A DNA stretch of 64,000 nucleotides, taken from contig NZ_JADKYZ010000004.1 of NCBI RefSeq assembly GCF_015354245.1, positions 310,001 through 374,000 on the forward strand, given 5' to 3'. The stretch comes from Diaphorobacter caeni. GTDB taxonomy: Bacteria > Pseudomonadota > Gammaproteobacteria > Burkholderiales > Burkholderiaceae_C. The notes below the pieces were generated by a model. The model saw only the letters and a program-made list of their open reading frames with translations. It had not been told where the DNA came from and made no database searches. This document shows, piece by piece, positions 1 through 8,767 of the stretch. The position numbers and the translations under genes are program-made. The first letter of the stretch is position 1; each line of letters begins with the position of its first letter.

Positions 1-1
1 C

Positions 2-364
2 GCCTGGCACACCGAGGGCGATGACAGCGCGCACACGGTGGCCGATGCGCTGCTCGGCAGCAACCCCGCCGACGCGCGCTACGCGCAGATCGCCTACCGC
101 GCGCAGCTCATGCCGCTGCTTGGCGACCCGCAGGCCGAAGTGCTGCCGGGCGCGACCGGCGAGTTCGCGCGCCAGCCGTGGCGCGTGCAGTGGCTTGCCA
201 CGCAAAAGCGCATCAGGCACCCGCAGGTCGAGCTGCTCAGTCAGGGCACGCTGGTGCCTGCCAGCGCGCTCGTCGATCTCACCGACACATCGAACAACGA
301 TGCGGCGCACGAGGCGACAGATCACGCGCCCGCAAAGAAAGAACCGAAGAAACGCTATGGATGA
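2..364 (+). CDS. C-terminal part of an unidentified protein, possibly the kleisin-like subunit of an SMC complex (5' end outside window)
   Basis: An open frame enters from the left edge and stops at 362-364, so only the last ~120 residues are seen. The end is rich in Lys, Glu and Ala (DHAPAKKEPKKRYG). I recognise no domain in what remains. The next gene starts 8 bp before this stop, so the two are almost certainly translationally coupled, and an SMC ATPase follows. In MukBEF, Mks and Wadjet operons the gene before the KITE subunit is the kleisin, so a kleisin C-terminus is the natural guess. That is inference from context only. Confidence 0.55.
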   Translation, partial: AWHTEGDDSAHTVADALLGSNPADARYAQIAYRAQLMPLLGDPQAEVLPGATGEFARQPWRVQWLATQKRIRHPQVELLSQGTLVPASALVDLTDTSNNDAAHEATDHAPAKKEPKKRYG

Positions 365-1295
365 CGCCGCATTGTTGATCGCCGAGCTGCTGGCTCGCCG
401 CTGGTTGCCCCGCAACCACCCGCGCGTGAAGCGCGCGCTCGTGGACGCAGAGCTGTTCGCGCAGGTCGAGCAACGCCTCGCCCAGTCGGGGCTGCGCTTC
501 ATGGACAGCATCTACGCCGACCATGTGAGCGTCGCGCTGCTGCCCGCCGCGCAGAACAGCGTGCTCGGCGAGGCGGGGCTCAACAGCAACAACAACATCG
601 ATCTGCCGCGCGACGCGCAGGCCCTGCTGGTGGTGCTGTGGGCACTGATCATTCTGCCCAAGCGCGAGCGCCAGACCAGCCGCATGGACGAGCCCGAGGT
701 CGGCCAGAACGACATGTTCCCCGGCGCCAAGCCGCTGCCGGTCGCGCGCCTCGTGAGTCCGACGATCTCGTACAAGGCGCTGCTTGAAGACTACGGTCAG
801 CAGCTCGGCAAGAAGATGCGGCTGGACGGCAACCTCAAGCTGCTCGAGCGCCACGGCTTCATCACGCGCCGCCAGGACGAGATCGGCGAAGGACCGCTGC
901 TCGACGTGCTGCTCGACTACGACGTGCTCGCGCCGCGCATTCTCGACGGTGCGCTGGCCGACGTGCTGGCCCGCGAAAAGCTGCAGAAGGAAGCCGAGGA
1001 AGCGGCGCAGAAGAGCACCGCCACCGCCACCGCCACCGCCACCGCGGCTGCGGCCACCGCCGAACCCGCTCCAGCGGTCGAGCCCGCCCCGCAGGCGCTG
1101 GCCCCGGTCGTGCCGCAGGTGCAGCAGGTGCCACCCGTTCCAGTGCCAACCGAGCACGCCACATCCAGCGCTTCCTACGAGCAGTCCGTGACCGAGCCAC
1201 CGCCCGAGCCCGACGTGGTCGACACCATGGAGGCCGCCATCGACGATCTCGACGACGAGCGCGCCGCCACCCAACCCAGCCCCGGGGAGTTCTGA
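357..1295 (+). CDS. KITE/MukE-like subunit of a condensin-type SMC complex (putative)
   Basis: A 312-residue protein starting at an ATG that overlaps the previous stop. Residues 1-210 are a compact alpha/beta region that could hold the tandem winged helices of MukE/MksE/JetB-type proteins. After about residue 215 the sequence becomes low complexity: a Thr-Ala run written by ACCGCC repeats at about 1017-1045, then a Pro/Val/Ala-rich linker and an acidic end. The SMC gene starts 6 bp downstream. The functional call rests on gene order (X - small subunit - SMC) and size, not on a motif I can prove. A KITE protein would bind the kleisin and help load DNA. Confidence 0.5.
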   Translation: MDDAALLIAELLARRWLPRNHPRVKRALVDAELFAQVEQRLAQSGLRFMDSIYADHVSVALLPAAQNSVLGEAGLNSNNNIDLPRDAQALLVVLWALIILPKRERQTSRMDEPEVGQNDMFPGAKPLPVARLVSPTISYKALLEDYGQQLGKKMRLDGNLKLLERHGFITRRQDEIGEGPLLDVLLDYDVLAPRILDGALADVLAREKLQKEAEEAAQKSTATATATATAAAATAEPAPAVEPAPQALAPVVPQVQQVPPVPVPTEHATSSASYEQSVTEPPPEPDVVDTMEAAIDDLDDERAATQPSPGEF

Positions 1296-1301
1296 CGCAC
1301 C

Positions 1302-4136
1302 ATGTTCCATCTGCAGACTCTGGAGCTTGTTCACTGGGACTACTGCCAGCGCGTGGCGCTGCCGCTCGACGCCTCCATCATCACCATCGCCGGACCGAAC
1401 GGTTCGGGCAAGACCACGCTGCTCGACGCGATGCGCACGCTGCTTGGCCTGCGCTGCTCGGCCCCGCGTGACTACAAGACCTACGCACGCCACGCAGGCG
1501 CGCAGACCGCATGGCTGCGCGCCGTGGTGGACAACCGTCCGCAGGGCCGCCAGACCTCGAGCCGCCCCTTCGCGCGCCGGCTGATCTACAGCGACCAGGT
1601 CACGCTGGTCTGCCGCATCGACAAGAACGGCGGCGACTGGCAGCGCCGCTACTGCCTTGTGGAAGGCGACGTGAGCATCGAGCAGCTGCGCGAGATGCCC
1701 GAGAAGGACCTCGGCTTCATAGGCGTGGAAAACTGGGGACGCGTGCTCTCGGGCGCGGGCCTCTCGCCCGCCATCGCCCGCGTGCTCTCGCTCGAACAGG
1801 GCCAGACTGACCGCCTGTGCGAATTCAGCCCGCGCGAGCTGCTGCGCCTCGTGTTCGACGTGTTCGGCGATCAGGAGGTGCTGGACGCCTACGAAAAGGC
1901 GCGCGGCCACCAGCAGGAACTGGCGCGCGAAATGGCGCAGGCCGAGCACGAACTCGACCACAGCCGCGCCCAGCTCACCGAGCTCGCCAACCGCGTGAAC
2001 AACTACAAGACCTGGCGTCTGCGCCTGTCCGAACGCGAGCGCCTCGCGACCGAAGTCGTGCCCGTGCTCGCGTGGTGGAGCGAACGCGAATCGCTGGTCA
2101 AGCAGTCGCGCGAACTGCGCCGGCAGAAGACGCAGCATCGCACGGCGCTCGCCGACATCGTGGTGCAGAACAAGCGCCTGCTGACGCTGCTCGAGGACAG
2201 CGCGGCATCCGAGCAGAAAGCCGAGCAGCTGCGCGTGGAGCGCGATCAGGCCCGCACGGCCTTCGACACCGCGCAGCGCCACGAAGCGCCGCTCGAGAAG
2301 ATCGTCCAGCGCGAACAGGAACTGCTTGCGCTGGTCGACAAGGGCAGCAACGCCGACGAGCTGCAGGCGCATCTCACCGAGCTCCAGTCGAAGGAGGCCG
2401 ATCTGATCGAACGGCGCTCCGCCCTGCAGCAGCGCCGCAAGGCCGCGCAGGAGGCGCTCAACGCTCTGGAAGGCCAGAACCTGCCGCCGATGCCGCCCGA
2501 GGTGATGAAATTCCGCCGCGCGCTCAACGGCGCGGGCATTGGCCATCAGCTGGTCGCCGAGGTCGTCGAAGTGCTCGACGAGAAGTGGCGCCACGCCATC
2601 GAGGGCGTGCTGCGCGGTCACCGCTGGGTAGTGCTGCTCGACAAGGACAAGGACCTCGCCGAGGCCTACGAGCTTGGCGAGCGCGAGCGCTACCGCCACT
2701 ACATCGTCGAGCCCGGCCAGCCGGTGCTCAAGGGCGATGCGGGCACGCTGCTCGAACATGTGAAGTTCACCGCGCCCGTGCCGCGCTGGCTGGTGCAGCA
2801 GATGCAGCAGCTGCGCTGCGTCGCCAACCCCGCCGAGGGCAAGCGACTTGGCGGCACCTGGATCACGCCGCAGGCCTACATGCATGACGGGCGCGGTGCG
2901 CGCTCGATGTGGGTTGACGCGCATGAACACCAGTTCGGCGCCGCCGCCGTGCAGGCGCGCCGTGCGGCGGCCGAGAAGGAAGTCTCGCGCATCGACGCCC
3001 AGCTCGCGCCGGTGCATGAAGAGGTCATGGCGATCAAGCGCCAGATCGCCGACACGCGTCGCGCGCTGGAAGGCCACAGCGCGGCCGAGGAGCTTGCGCG
3101 CCGCAGCGACGAATTCGCCGAGGCCCGAGCCGCCCTGCCCGCCGCCAAGCAGGCCCGCGTGGCCGCCGCCGCCCGCTGGCAGCAGCTCGAGACCGACACC
3201 ACGCGCGCACATGACCGCCACCGCGCCTTCGTCGACGAACACCGCCGCGTCGAAAAGGATCTGCAGCGCGCGCGTGGCGAATCCGAACGCGCCGCGCAGG
3301 ACTGGTCCTCGCGCCGCAAGCAGCAGCTGGGCAGCGTCGCGCGCAGCCAGTCGCAGCGCTCGCAGTTTCCCGCACGCTGGCTCGCGCCCGCGAAGATCGA
3401 CGCGCTGGTCGACGAGTACATCAACGAAGTGCAGGCCAAGCTGCGCCTGCACTCCGTCGAGCAGGAACTCGAGCAAAGCTCGTGGGAGACCGACGACACG
3501 GTCGAGGAACGCCACCGCCGAATGGACGTGACGGTGCGCGAACAGACGGCCAATCTGTCCGACCATCAAGTGAAGAACGTGCAGGCCGGAGCGGCAGTGC
3601 TCAACGCGCGCGAAAGCTACATTGAAGTGCTGCGCAGCACCGTGCGCCGTTACCGCAAGAACATTCAGGAACTCGGCGGCCTCGCCGGAGTGGAGGTCGC
3701 CGCCGATCTGCCGCTGCTCGAAAACGACGACACCGTGCTCGCCCAGGCGGGCCTCAAGGTGAATTTCGCGTTCGACGGCAAGGGCACCATCGGCCTGAAC
3801 GACGGCGAGGCCTCGGGCGGCCAGCAGGTCATCAAGTCGCTGATCCTGCTGGTCGGTCTGCTCAAGGACGAGGAGAGCGGCTCGGGCGGCTTCGTGTTCA
3901 TCGACGAGCCGTTCGCCCACCTCGACGTGCGCAACATCCAGCTCGTCGGCCACTTCCTGCGCTCCACGCGCGCCCAATACGTGCTCACCACGCCGATCAC
4001 CCACAACCTCGAAGTCTTCGAGCCCGCCGAGATCACGCTGGTCACCAGCAAGAAGCCCAAGGGCAGCCGCTGGGCCCCGCCGATCGCGGTGGCCAAGCGG
4101 CGCGGAGTGCCGGAGCTCGGCGAATTGCCGGCGTAA
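1302..4136 (+). CDS. SMC-like ATPase (condensin/Mks/Wadjet-type)
   Basis: 944 residues with SMC architecture. The Walker A motif GPNGSGKT is at residues 31-38. A long Glu/Arg/Gln-rich coiled coil runs to about 390, a hinge-like globular region spans roughly 396-525, and a second coiled coil runs to about 790. The ABC signature ASGGQQ is near 837 and the Walker B plus D-loop FVFIDEPFAHLD is near 863-874. It is shorter than MukB (about 1,480) and closer to the compact Mks/JetC group. Such ATPases bind the chromosome or plasmids in a complex with a kleisin and KITE proteins. No JetD-type nuclease gene follows (the next gene is on the other strand), which argues against a complete Wadjet plasmid-defence system and for chromosome organisation. 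Confidence 0.8.
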   Translation: MFHLQTLELVHWDYCQRVALPLDASIITIAGPNGSGKTTLLDAMRTLLGLRCSAPRDYKTYARHAGAQTAWLRAVVDNRPQGRQTSSRPFARRLIYSDQVTLVCRIDKNGGDWQRRYCLVEGDVSIEQLREMPEKDLGFIGVENWGRVLSGAGLSPAIARVLSLEQGQTDRLCEFSPRELLRLVFDVFGDQEVLDAYEKARGHQQELAREMAQAEHELDHSRAQLTELANRVNNYKTWRLRLSERERLATEVVPVLAWWSERESLVKQSRELRRQKTQHRTALADIVVQNKRLLTLLEDSAASEQKAEQLRVERDQARTAFDTAQRHEAPLEKIVQREQELLALVDKGSNADELQAHLTELQSKEADLIERRSALQQRRKAAQEALNALEGQNLPPMPPEVMKFRRALNGAGIGHQLVAEVVEVLDEKWRHAIEGVLRGHRWVVLLDKDKDLAEAYELGERERYRHYIVEPGQPVLKGDAGTLLEHVKFTAPVPRWLVQQMQQLRCVANPAEGKRLGGTWITPQAYMHDGRGARSMWVDAHEHQFGAAAVQARRAAAEKEVSRIDAQLAPVHEEVMAIKRQIADTRRALEGHSAAEELARRSDEFAEARAALPAAKQARVAAAARWQQLETDTTRAHDRHRAFVDEHRRVEKDLQRARGESERAAQDWSSRRKQQLGSVARSQSQRSQFPARWLAPAKIDALVDEYINEVQAKLRLHSVEQELEQSSWETDDTVEERHRRMDVTVREQTANLSDHQVKNVQAGAAVLNARESYIEVLRSTVRRYRKNIQELGGLAGVEVAADLPLLENDDTVLAQAGLKVNFAFDGKGTIGLNDGEASGGQQVIKSLILLVGLLKDEESGSGGFVFIDEPFAHLDVRNIQLVGHFLRSTRAQYVLTTPITHNLEVFEPAEITLVTSKKPKGSRWAPPIAVAKRRGVPELGELPA

Positions 4137-4213
4137 CGTCTGGGAGCCTCTGCACGAATCGATCGTCAAGCGGCCAGATGCAGATCGGGATGGGATTCAA
4201 GGCGAAAACCGCA

Positions 4214-4233
4214 GTGATAGTCGTAGCTATCAC
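4214..4233. repeat. Small inverted repeat in the intergenic region after the SMC gene
   Basis: GTGATA-N8-TATCAC lies between two convergent genes, flanked by GGCGAAAACCGC upstream and GAGGATTTTCAACGC downstream. The arrangement looks like a small dispersed intergenic repeat rather than a classical terminator, because no T-run follows on either strand. Confidence 0.3.
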
Positions 4234-4283
4234 GAGGATTTTCAACGCAGCAGACTGCCCGAGGCTGCGCTGGCACGCGTCGA

Positions 4284-4742
4284 TCAGATTTGCGCAGAGG
4301 GTCCCTGGACCGCCAGCACCACGCCCTGCACGCCCGCGCGCACCGCGCGGCCTCCGTACGCGGCGGCATGCCGCTCGGCTTCCTCGAAGCTGGCGAACCA
4401 GTGATTGGGATAGCCCGCATGGCTGGAGAGCACATCGAGCTGCGCCAGTTCGTCGGGGCCCATCGCCTGCACCGCTTGGCGGTAGGCTTCCCAGCTCTCA
4501 TGACCGGCCTCGGCCGCCAGCATGCGCAGCACATGCTTGCGCTGCACGAGCTCGCGGCGGCGGCGCAGCTCGGGCAGGCTCACGTCGCGGATGGTGTGGG
4601 TGTGGATGATTCTGCGCAGCACCGGCAGAGACTGCGCGAGCGATTCGCCGGTGGCCTGACGGTGCAGGCGTTTGGCGGCGCGCAGCAGGGATTCAAGCGC
4701 ACAGCGCTCGGGAGACGTTGAAGAAACGGTTTCGGTATGCAT
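4284..4742 (-). CDS. Hypothetical protein, 152 aa
   Basis: I do not recognise the family. The protein is soluble and mostly helical in appearance. A central Arg-rich stretch (LRRRRELVQRKHVLRML, about residues 58-74) is followed by GHESWEAYRQAV and a C-terminal part with FASFEEAERHAAAYGG. There is no signal peptide, membrane segment or Cys pair. It is convergent with the SMC gene and divergent from the SRAP-like gene at 4933, so it is probably a single-gene unit. SD-like AAGGAG precedes the ATG. Confidence 0.6.
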   Translation of the reverse strand: MHTETVSSTSPERCALESLLRAAKRLHRQATGESLAQSLPVLRRIIHTHTIRDVSLPELRRRRELVQRKHVLRMLAAEAGHESWEAYRQAVQAMGPDELAQLDVLSSHAGYPNHWFASFEEAERHAAAYGGRAVRAGVQGVVLAVQGPSAQI

Positions 4743-4932
4743 ACCAGCTCCTTGGAGATATAGGCCGTGCTCGCTGAGGCCTGGAGGGTATGCAAGCGGG
4801 TCGGATGACGCTTGCGCTGACGATGAAAAGGTGCGTTTGCTTTTGCGAGAAGGGCGTCCTTGGCAGCCCGAACGCGGATTTTATGCGAAATCGGAAATCC
4901 GAGTCGCCCACCATCCAAGTACGATCACGGCC

Positions 4933-5688
4933 ATGAGCACCCTATTCGAAGCCCTCAAGCAGCCCGACCTCTACCCCACCGCGTTTCGCGTGGAGCCGCC
5001 TGCGGAGCTGGGCGAGCGCCTGATCACGCCGCGCAAGCCATCCTTTTTCATTGCCCGCACGCTGGCGGGCGCGACCGATGCCGAGATCGCCGAGCGCAAG
5101 GCCGCCGGCGAGGAATTCCCCACGAACGCCCGCGTGCTCGTGCCCGCGCAGTTCGGTCTGGTGCCGCATTGGGCCAAGTCGGCTTCGGACGGTCAGCTGC
5201 GCGCGGTCAAGCTGGTCAATGTGAAGTCGGACAACGCGTCCACCGGCACGGCATTCCGCGACGCCTGGCTCAGCAACCAGCGCTGCATCGTGCCGATGAT
5301 GGCGTTCTTCACCGACGACTACCGCAACGGCAAGCCGCAGTCCACCCGCATCGCGCGCGTGGATGGACTGCCCATGGGCGTGGCAGGGGTGTGGTCGCGC
5401 TGGCGCAATGCGGAAGATGGGTCGGAGTTGCTGAGCTTTGCGATCATCACCATCAACGCGAACGCCCACGGTCTGATGAACCGCTATCAGGCGCCGGGCA
5501 GCGAAAAGAGCATGCCCGCGATCCTCAACGAAGGCGCCTACGACGCGTGGCTCAACGCGCGAGCCTCGCAGGCCAAGGAATTTCTGCGCCCCTATCCGGC
5601 GCAGAAGCTGCTTGCCAATCCGGTCGAGAAAAAGGGCCGCAAGGACGCGCTGGGCCTCGGCATGGTGGTGCGCAATCCGCGCACCTGA
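4933..5688 (+). CDS. SRAP-like (YedK/HMCES-related) protein lacking the catalytic residues
   Basis: 251 residues matching the layout of the SRAP domain, which in YedK/HMCES crosslinks to abasic sites in single-stranded DNA through Cys2. Landmarks are a VNVKSDNA segment (conserved Asn at about 96), RCIVPMMAFF, then GVAGVWSRW, then an ITINANAH...SMPAILNEGAYDAWL block. The three catalytic positions are changed. The protein starts MSTLFEAL instead of MCGR, the Glu of the usual GFYEW-type motif is replaced (AFFTDD), and the His of IHxRMP is replaced (SEKSMP). The upstream in-frame sequence offers no MCGR start. It could bind DNA without crosslinking, or have a new function. Confidence 0.7.
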   Translation: MSTLFEALKQPDLYPTAFRVEPPAELGERLITPRKPSFFIARTLAGATDAEIAERKAAGEEFPTNARVLVPAQFGLVPHWAKSASDGQLRAVKLVNVKSDNASTGTAFRDAWLSNQRCIVPMMAFFTDDYRNGKPQSTRIARVDGLPMGVAGVWSRWRNAEDGSELLSFAIITINANAHGLMNRYQAPGSEKSMPAILNEGAYDAWLNARASQAKEFLRPYPAQKLLANPVEKKGRKDALGLGMVVRNPRT

Positions 5689-5692
5689 TCCA

Positions 5693-6589
5693 TCAGGACT
5701 GCGCTCCGGGAAAGCGTTCATCCAGCCAGCCGAGCAGTTCGGCGAAAACCGGATCCGCGTGCTGCTCGTTGAAGATTTCATGGTAGAGATCGCCGAACTC
5801 CCTTGAGCGCACAACGGCTGCCGGCGCGCTGGCCGCGAAAGCGCGGCTGCCCGCTGGCGCGACGAGCCGGTCCTGACCCGCCCACATCAGCAACGTGGGA
5901 ACGGTCCATTGCGCTGCCTTGGCGACCGTGGCGGGCCCGGCGTCCGCAATGAACCGCGCAAGCCGGGCGCTCACCTTGGCATGCACCAGCGGATCGGCCC
6001 GATAGGCCTCGATCACCGAGGCGTCGTGCGACAGATATTCGAGCTGGAGACCGTTGTTCACCCGCAGGTTGGGAACGACATGTGGCAGCGTGGACACCAG
6101 CGCCTTCTGCACCGCGCTCAGCCCCGGATCCAGCGCGGGCGAGGACAGCACCAGCGCCTGCACGCTGGCGCGCTTTTCGGCGATGAAATACGCCGCCACC
6201 AGTCCGCCGAAACTGTGACCTAGCAGGATCAGCGGCAGGTCGGACGACAGACCGCTGATGGTCTGGTTGAGCACATGCGCAAGGTCGACGGTGAAGCGCT
6301 TCGCATGGTCCATGCCGCCGCGCGGGCCGTCCGACTGGCCGTGGCCATACTGGTCGTAGGCGCGCATGCAAAAACCTGCAGAAACGAGTTGCGCGGCCAG
6401 CCGGTCGTAGCGCCCCGAATGTTCTCCAAGGCCGTGCACGACCAGCACGATGCCGCGCGCGGATGCCGATGTGGGGTCCGACGCGGGGGCCGACCTGGGG
6501 GCGTTCGGCAGCAGCCAGTCACGCACCGCGAGCCGCGCGCCGCCGCTTTCGGTGAACCAGACCGAGGACGAGGGCGCGCTCGTCTCCAT
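5693..6589 (-). CDS. Alpha/beta-hydrolase, monoacylglycerol lipase/lysophospholipase type
   Basis: 298 residues with the alpha/beta-hydrolase fold. HGLGEHSGRYDRLA is the oxyanion-hole strand, AYDQYGHGQSDGPRGG follows, and the nucleophile elbow GHSFGG has Ser at about 125. The acid is probably in MWAGQDRLVAP, and the C-terminal His is in DLYHEIFNE. This pattern is typical of the Serine aminopeptidase S33/PldB-like group that hydrolyses monoacylglycerols or lysophospholipids. There is no signal peptide. Its ATG overlaps the stop of the upstream M20 peptidase gene by one base (TGATG), so the two form an operon. Confidence 0.85.
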   Translation of the reverse strand: METSAPSSSVWFTESGGARLAVRDWLLPNAPRSAPASDPTSASARGIVLVVHGLGEHSGRYDRLAAQLVSAGFCMRAYDQYGHGQSDGPRGGMDHAKRFTVDLAHVLNQTISGLSSDLPLILLGHSFGGLVAAYFIAEKRASVQALVLSSPALDPGLSAVQKALVSTLPHVVPNLRVNNGLQLEYLSHDASVIEAYRADPLVHAKVSARLARFIADAGPATVAKAAQWTVPTLLMWAGQDRLVAPAGSRAFAASAPAAVVRSREFGDLYHEIFNEQHADPVFAELLGWLDERFPGAQS

Positions 6590-8076
6590 CAGCCCGCCGA
6601 CACCGGCATGCTGGCGATCACCTGCGCCACCGCGGCCGTGAGCTTCTTGGCGTACGGGACATGCAGGAATTCATTGGGGCCGTGCGCGTTGCTCTTGGGG
6701 CCGAGCACGCCGCAGACCATCATCTGCGCGGTCGGGAAGCCCTTGCTCAGCATGTTCATCAGCGGGATGGTGCCGCCCTGGCCGATGTAGCCGCAGTCCG
6801 CACCGAAGTGGGCGTTGCTGGCGGCGTTGAGCGCGGTCTCGAACCATGGGTCGATGCCCGGCGCGTTCCAGCCGCTGGCCGCTCCGTCGGGCTTGAAGGT
6901 GACCTTGGCCTGATACGGCGCGCTGTCTTCGAGCAGCGTCTTGAGTTCGTCGAGGCAGGCGACCGCGTCCACCAGCGGCGGCAGGCGCAGGCTGAGCTTG
7001 AACGCGCTGTAGGGGCGCAGCACATTGCCCGCGTCCTTGAGCGCCGGAAAGCCGTCCGCCCCCGTGACGCTCAGCGTCGGCTCCCAGGTGCGCTTGAGCA
7101 GCGCCTGCAGCGGATCAGTCGTGGTCGGCAGCGCGAAGGTGGTCGCGCCGCCGCAGTCATAGTGGGCCCACGGGAAGCGCTTGTAGAGCTCATCGCCCAG
7201 AATCTGCGCCGTGGCGCTCGCCTGCTGCATGCGGTCGGCAGGCACCTCGCAGTGAAAGCTCTCGGGCAGCAGGCGGCCGGTCTTGCTGTCTTCCAGACGG
7301 TCGAGCACCATGCGCATGATGCGGAACGACGATGGCACGAGGCCCGACGAATCGCCCGAGTGCACGCCCTCGGTGAGGATCTCGACCTTGAGCGTGCCGC
7401 TCGCCATGCCGCGCAGGCTGGTGGTGAGCCAGAGCTGGTCGTAGTTGCCCGCGCCCGAGTCGAGGCAGATCACGAGACCCACGTCACCCAGGCGCTTTTT
7501 CAGCAGATCGACATAGGGCAGCAGGTCGCCCGAGCCGCTTTCCTCGCAGGTCTCGATGAGGCCCACGATCCGCGGATGCATGACGTTCTGGCGCTTGAGC
7601 TCCTGCACGGCGGCGACGCTCGCATAGACCGCATAGCCGTCGTCAGCGCCGCCGCGGCCGTAGAGTCGGCCGTCCTCGTACTTGGGCGTCCAGGGGCCGA
7701 GGTCGCTGCGCCAGCCTTCGAACTCGGGCTGCTTGTCGAGGTGGCCGTACATCAGCACGGTCTGTGCGGACGCGTTGTTCGAGCCGGGCTGCGTGCCTTC
7801 GACCTCGAAGAAGATCACCGGCGTGCGGCCGGGCAAACGCACGACCTCGAGCTTGAGGCCAGCGACCTTCTGCGCCTCGACCCAGGCGGCCGCGTTGCGC
7901 ACCACGGTATCGATGAAGCCGAGCTGTTCCCAATCCGGCGCAAAACCCGGGGACTTGGCGGGAATCGCGATGTAGTCGGTGAGCTGGCGGACGATGTCAT
8001 CGTCCCACTTCTGGCTGATGTGCGAGAGCGCATCGGCGGTTTGCAGCAGATGCTGGGCGGGGGTGCGGGCGTTCAT
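6589..8076 (-). CDS. M20-family metallopeptidase (dipeptidase)
   Basis: 495 residues. M20 landmarks are LMYGHLDKQPEFEGW (first metal His and Asp), GRGGADDGYA (bridging Asp), ETCEESGSGD (catalytic Glu-Glu pair), LDSGAGN (metal Asp), and GVHSGDSSG at the start of the dimerisation domain. The GGTIPLMNML-to-HGPNEFLHVPYA end carries the last metal His. Family members hydrolyse dipeptides or related amides with two zinc ions. It is the first gene of a two-gene operon with the lipase at 5693. I cannot predict the substrate more closely. Confidence 0.88.
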   Translation of the reverse strand: MNARTPAQHLLQTADALSHISQKWDDDIVRQLTDYIAIPAKSPGFAPDWEQLGFIDTVVRNAAAWVEAQKVAGLKLEVVRLPGRTPVIFFEVEGTQPGSNNASAQTVLMYGHLDKQPEFEGWRSDLGPWTPKYEDGRLYGRGGADDGYAVYASVAAVQELKRQNVMHPRIVGLIETCEESGSGDLLPYVDLLKKRLGDVGLVICLDSGAGNYDQLWLTTSLRGMASGTLKVEILTEGVHSGDSSGLVPSSFRIMRMVLDRLEDSKTGRLLPESFHCEVPADRMQQASATAQILGDELYKRFPWAHYDCGGATTFALPTTTDPLQALLKRTWEPTLSVTGADGFPALKDAGNVLRPYSAFKLSLRLPPLVDAVACLDELKTLLEDSAPYQAKVTFKPDGAASGWNAPGIDPWFETALNAASNAHFGADCGYIGQGGTIPLMNMLSKGFPTAQMMVCGVLGPKSNAHGPNEFLHVPYAKKLTAAVAQVIASMPVSAG

Positions 8077-8179
8077 GGTGGCGACTCCTCAAAAACGGGG
8101 CCTGCGCATCGGCAGGCCGATCCCCCATTGTCCCGCACACCGCCCAGCCACGCCAGCGACGCGTTGATTGGCGACGGAC

Positions 8180-8767
8180 TTACTGTCGTTCCAGACAGAA
8201 CACGGCCGTGCTCGCCAACCAGTTCGGCAGCGTGCGCACCACGTCGCCGGCTTCGTTGAGACCGAAGGCGTCCGCCACGCTCAGCCTGTTCTTGAGCGCC
8301 AGCACCTCGAAGTCCTTGAACGTGCCGACGCGGATGTTCGGCGTGTCGTACCACTGGTAGGGCAGACGCCGCGTCACGGGCATGCGCCCGCGCAGGATGG
8401 ACAGGCGGTTGGGCCAGTGCGCGAAGTTCGGGAAGGCGATGATGCCGGTCTTGCCCACGCGCGCGGTCTCCCGCAGCATCACCTCGGCATTGCGCAGATG
8501 CTGCAGCGTGTTGATCTGCAGGACGACGTCGAACGAGTCGTCCTCGAACATCGCCAGCCCTTCGTCCAGATTCAGCTGCACCACGTTCACGCCGCGCTTG
8601 ACGCAGGCATGCACATTGGCGTCGTCGATCTCCACACCGTAGCCGGTGCAGCCGCGCTCGCGCAGCAGATGGGACAGCAGGGCCCCGTCGCCGCAGCCCA
8701 GATCGAGCACGCGGGCGCCCTGTGGCACGAGCTTGGCGATGGCCTGCAAGGTGGTCTTCTCGGTCAT
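8180..8767 (-). CDS. metW: Methionine biosynthesis protein MetW (SAM-dependent methyltransferase fold)
   Basis: 195 residues. The methyltransferase motif [11 protein letters not shown] is at about 21-30, followed by GYGVEIDD, and [17 protein letters not shown] is motif [21 protein letters not shown] and [15 protein letters not shown] are hallmark MetW segments. MetW works with MetX and is thought to activate homoserine acylation. The ATG overlaps the metX stop by 4 bp (ATGA), so the pair is translationally coupled and both lie behind the SAM-II riboswitch at 9955-10008. Confidence 0.92.
   Translation of the reverse strand: MTEKTTLQAIAKLVPQGARVLDLGCGDGALLSHLLRERGCTGYGVEIDDANVHACVKRGVNVVQLNLDEGLAMFEDDSFDVVLQINTLQHLRNAEVMLRETARVGKTGIIAFPNFAHWPNRLSILRGRMPVTRRLPYQWYDTPNIRVGTFKDFEVLALKNRLSVADAFGLNEAGDVVRTLPNWLASTAVFCLERQ

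Noticed and set aside
1017-1045. ACCGCC tandem repeat as a functional DNA element
   Set aside because: It encodes the Thr-Ala linker of the KITE-like protein in frame and is explained by that.
2-4136. Complete Wadjet (JetABCD) plasmid-defence system
   Set aside because: No JetD-like gene follows the ATPase; the next gene is an unrelated hypothetical on the other strand.
279-4169. A 1,296-codon open frame on the minus strand opposite the SMC gene
   Set aside because: The composition (runs of His, Leu, Ala, Arg, Gly) is typical of the reverse complement of a high-G+C gene, and the plus strand has clear SMC motifs.
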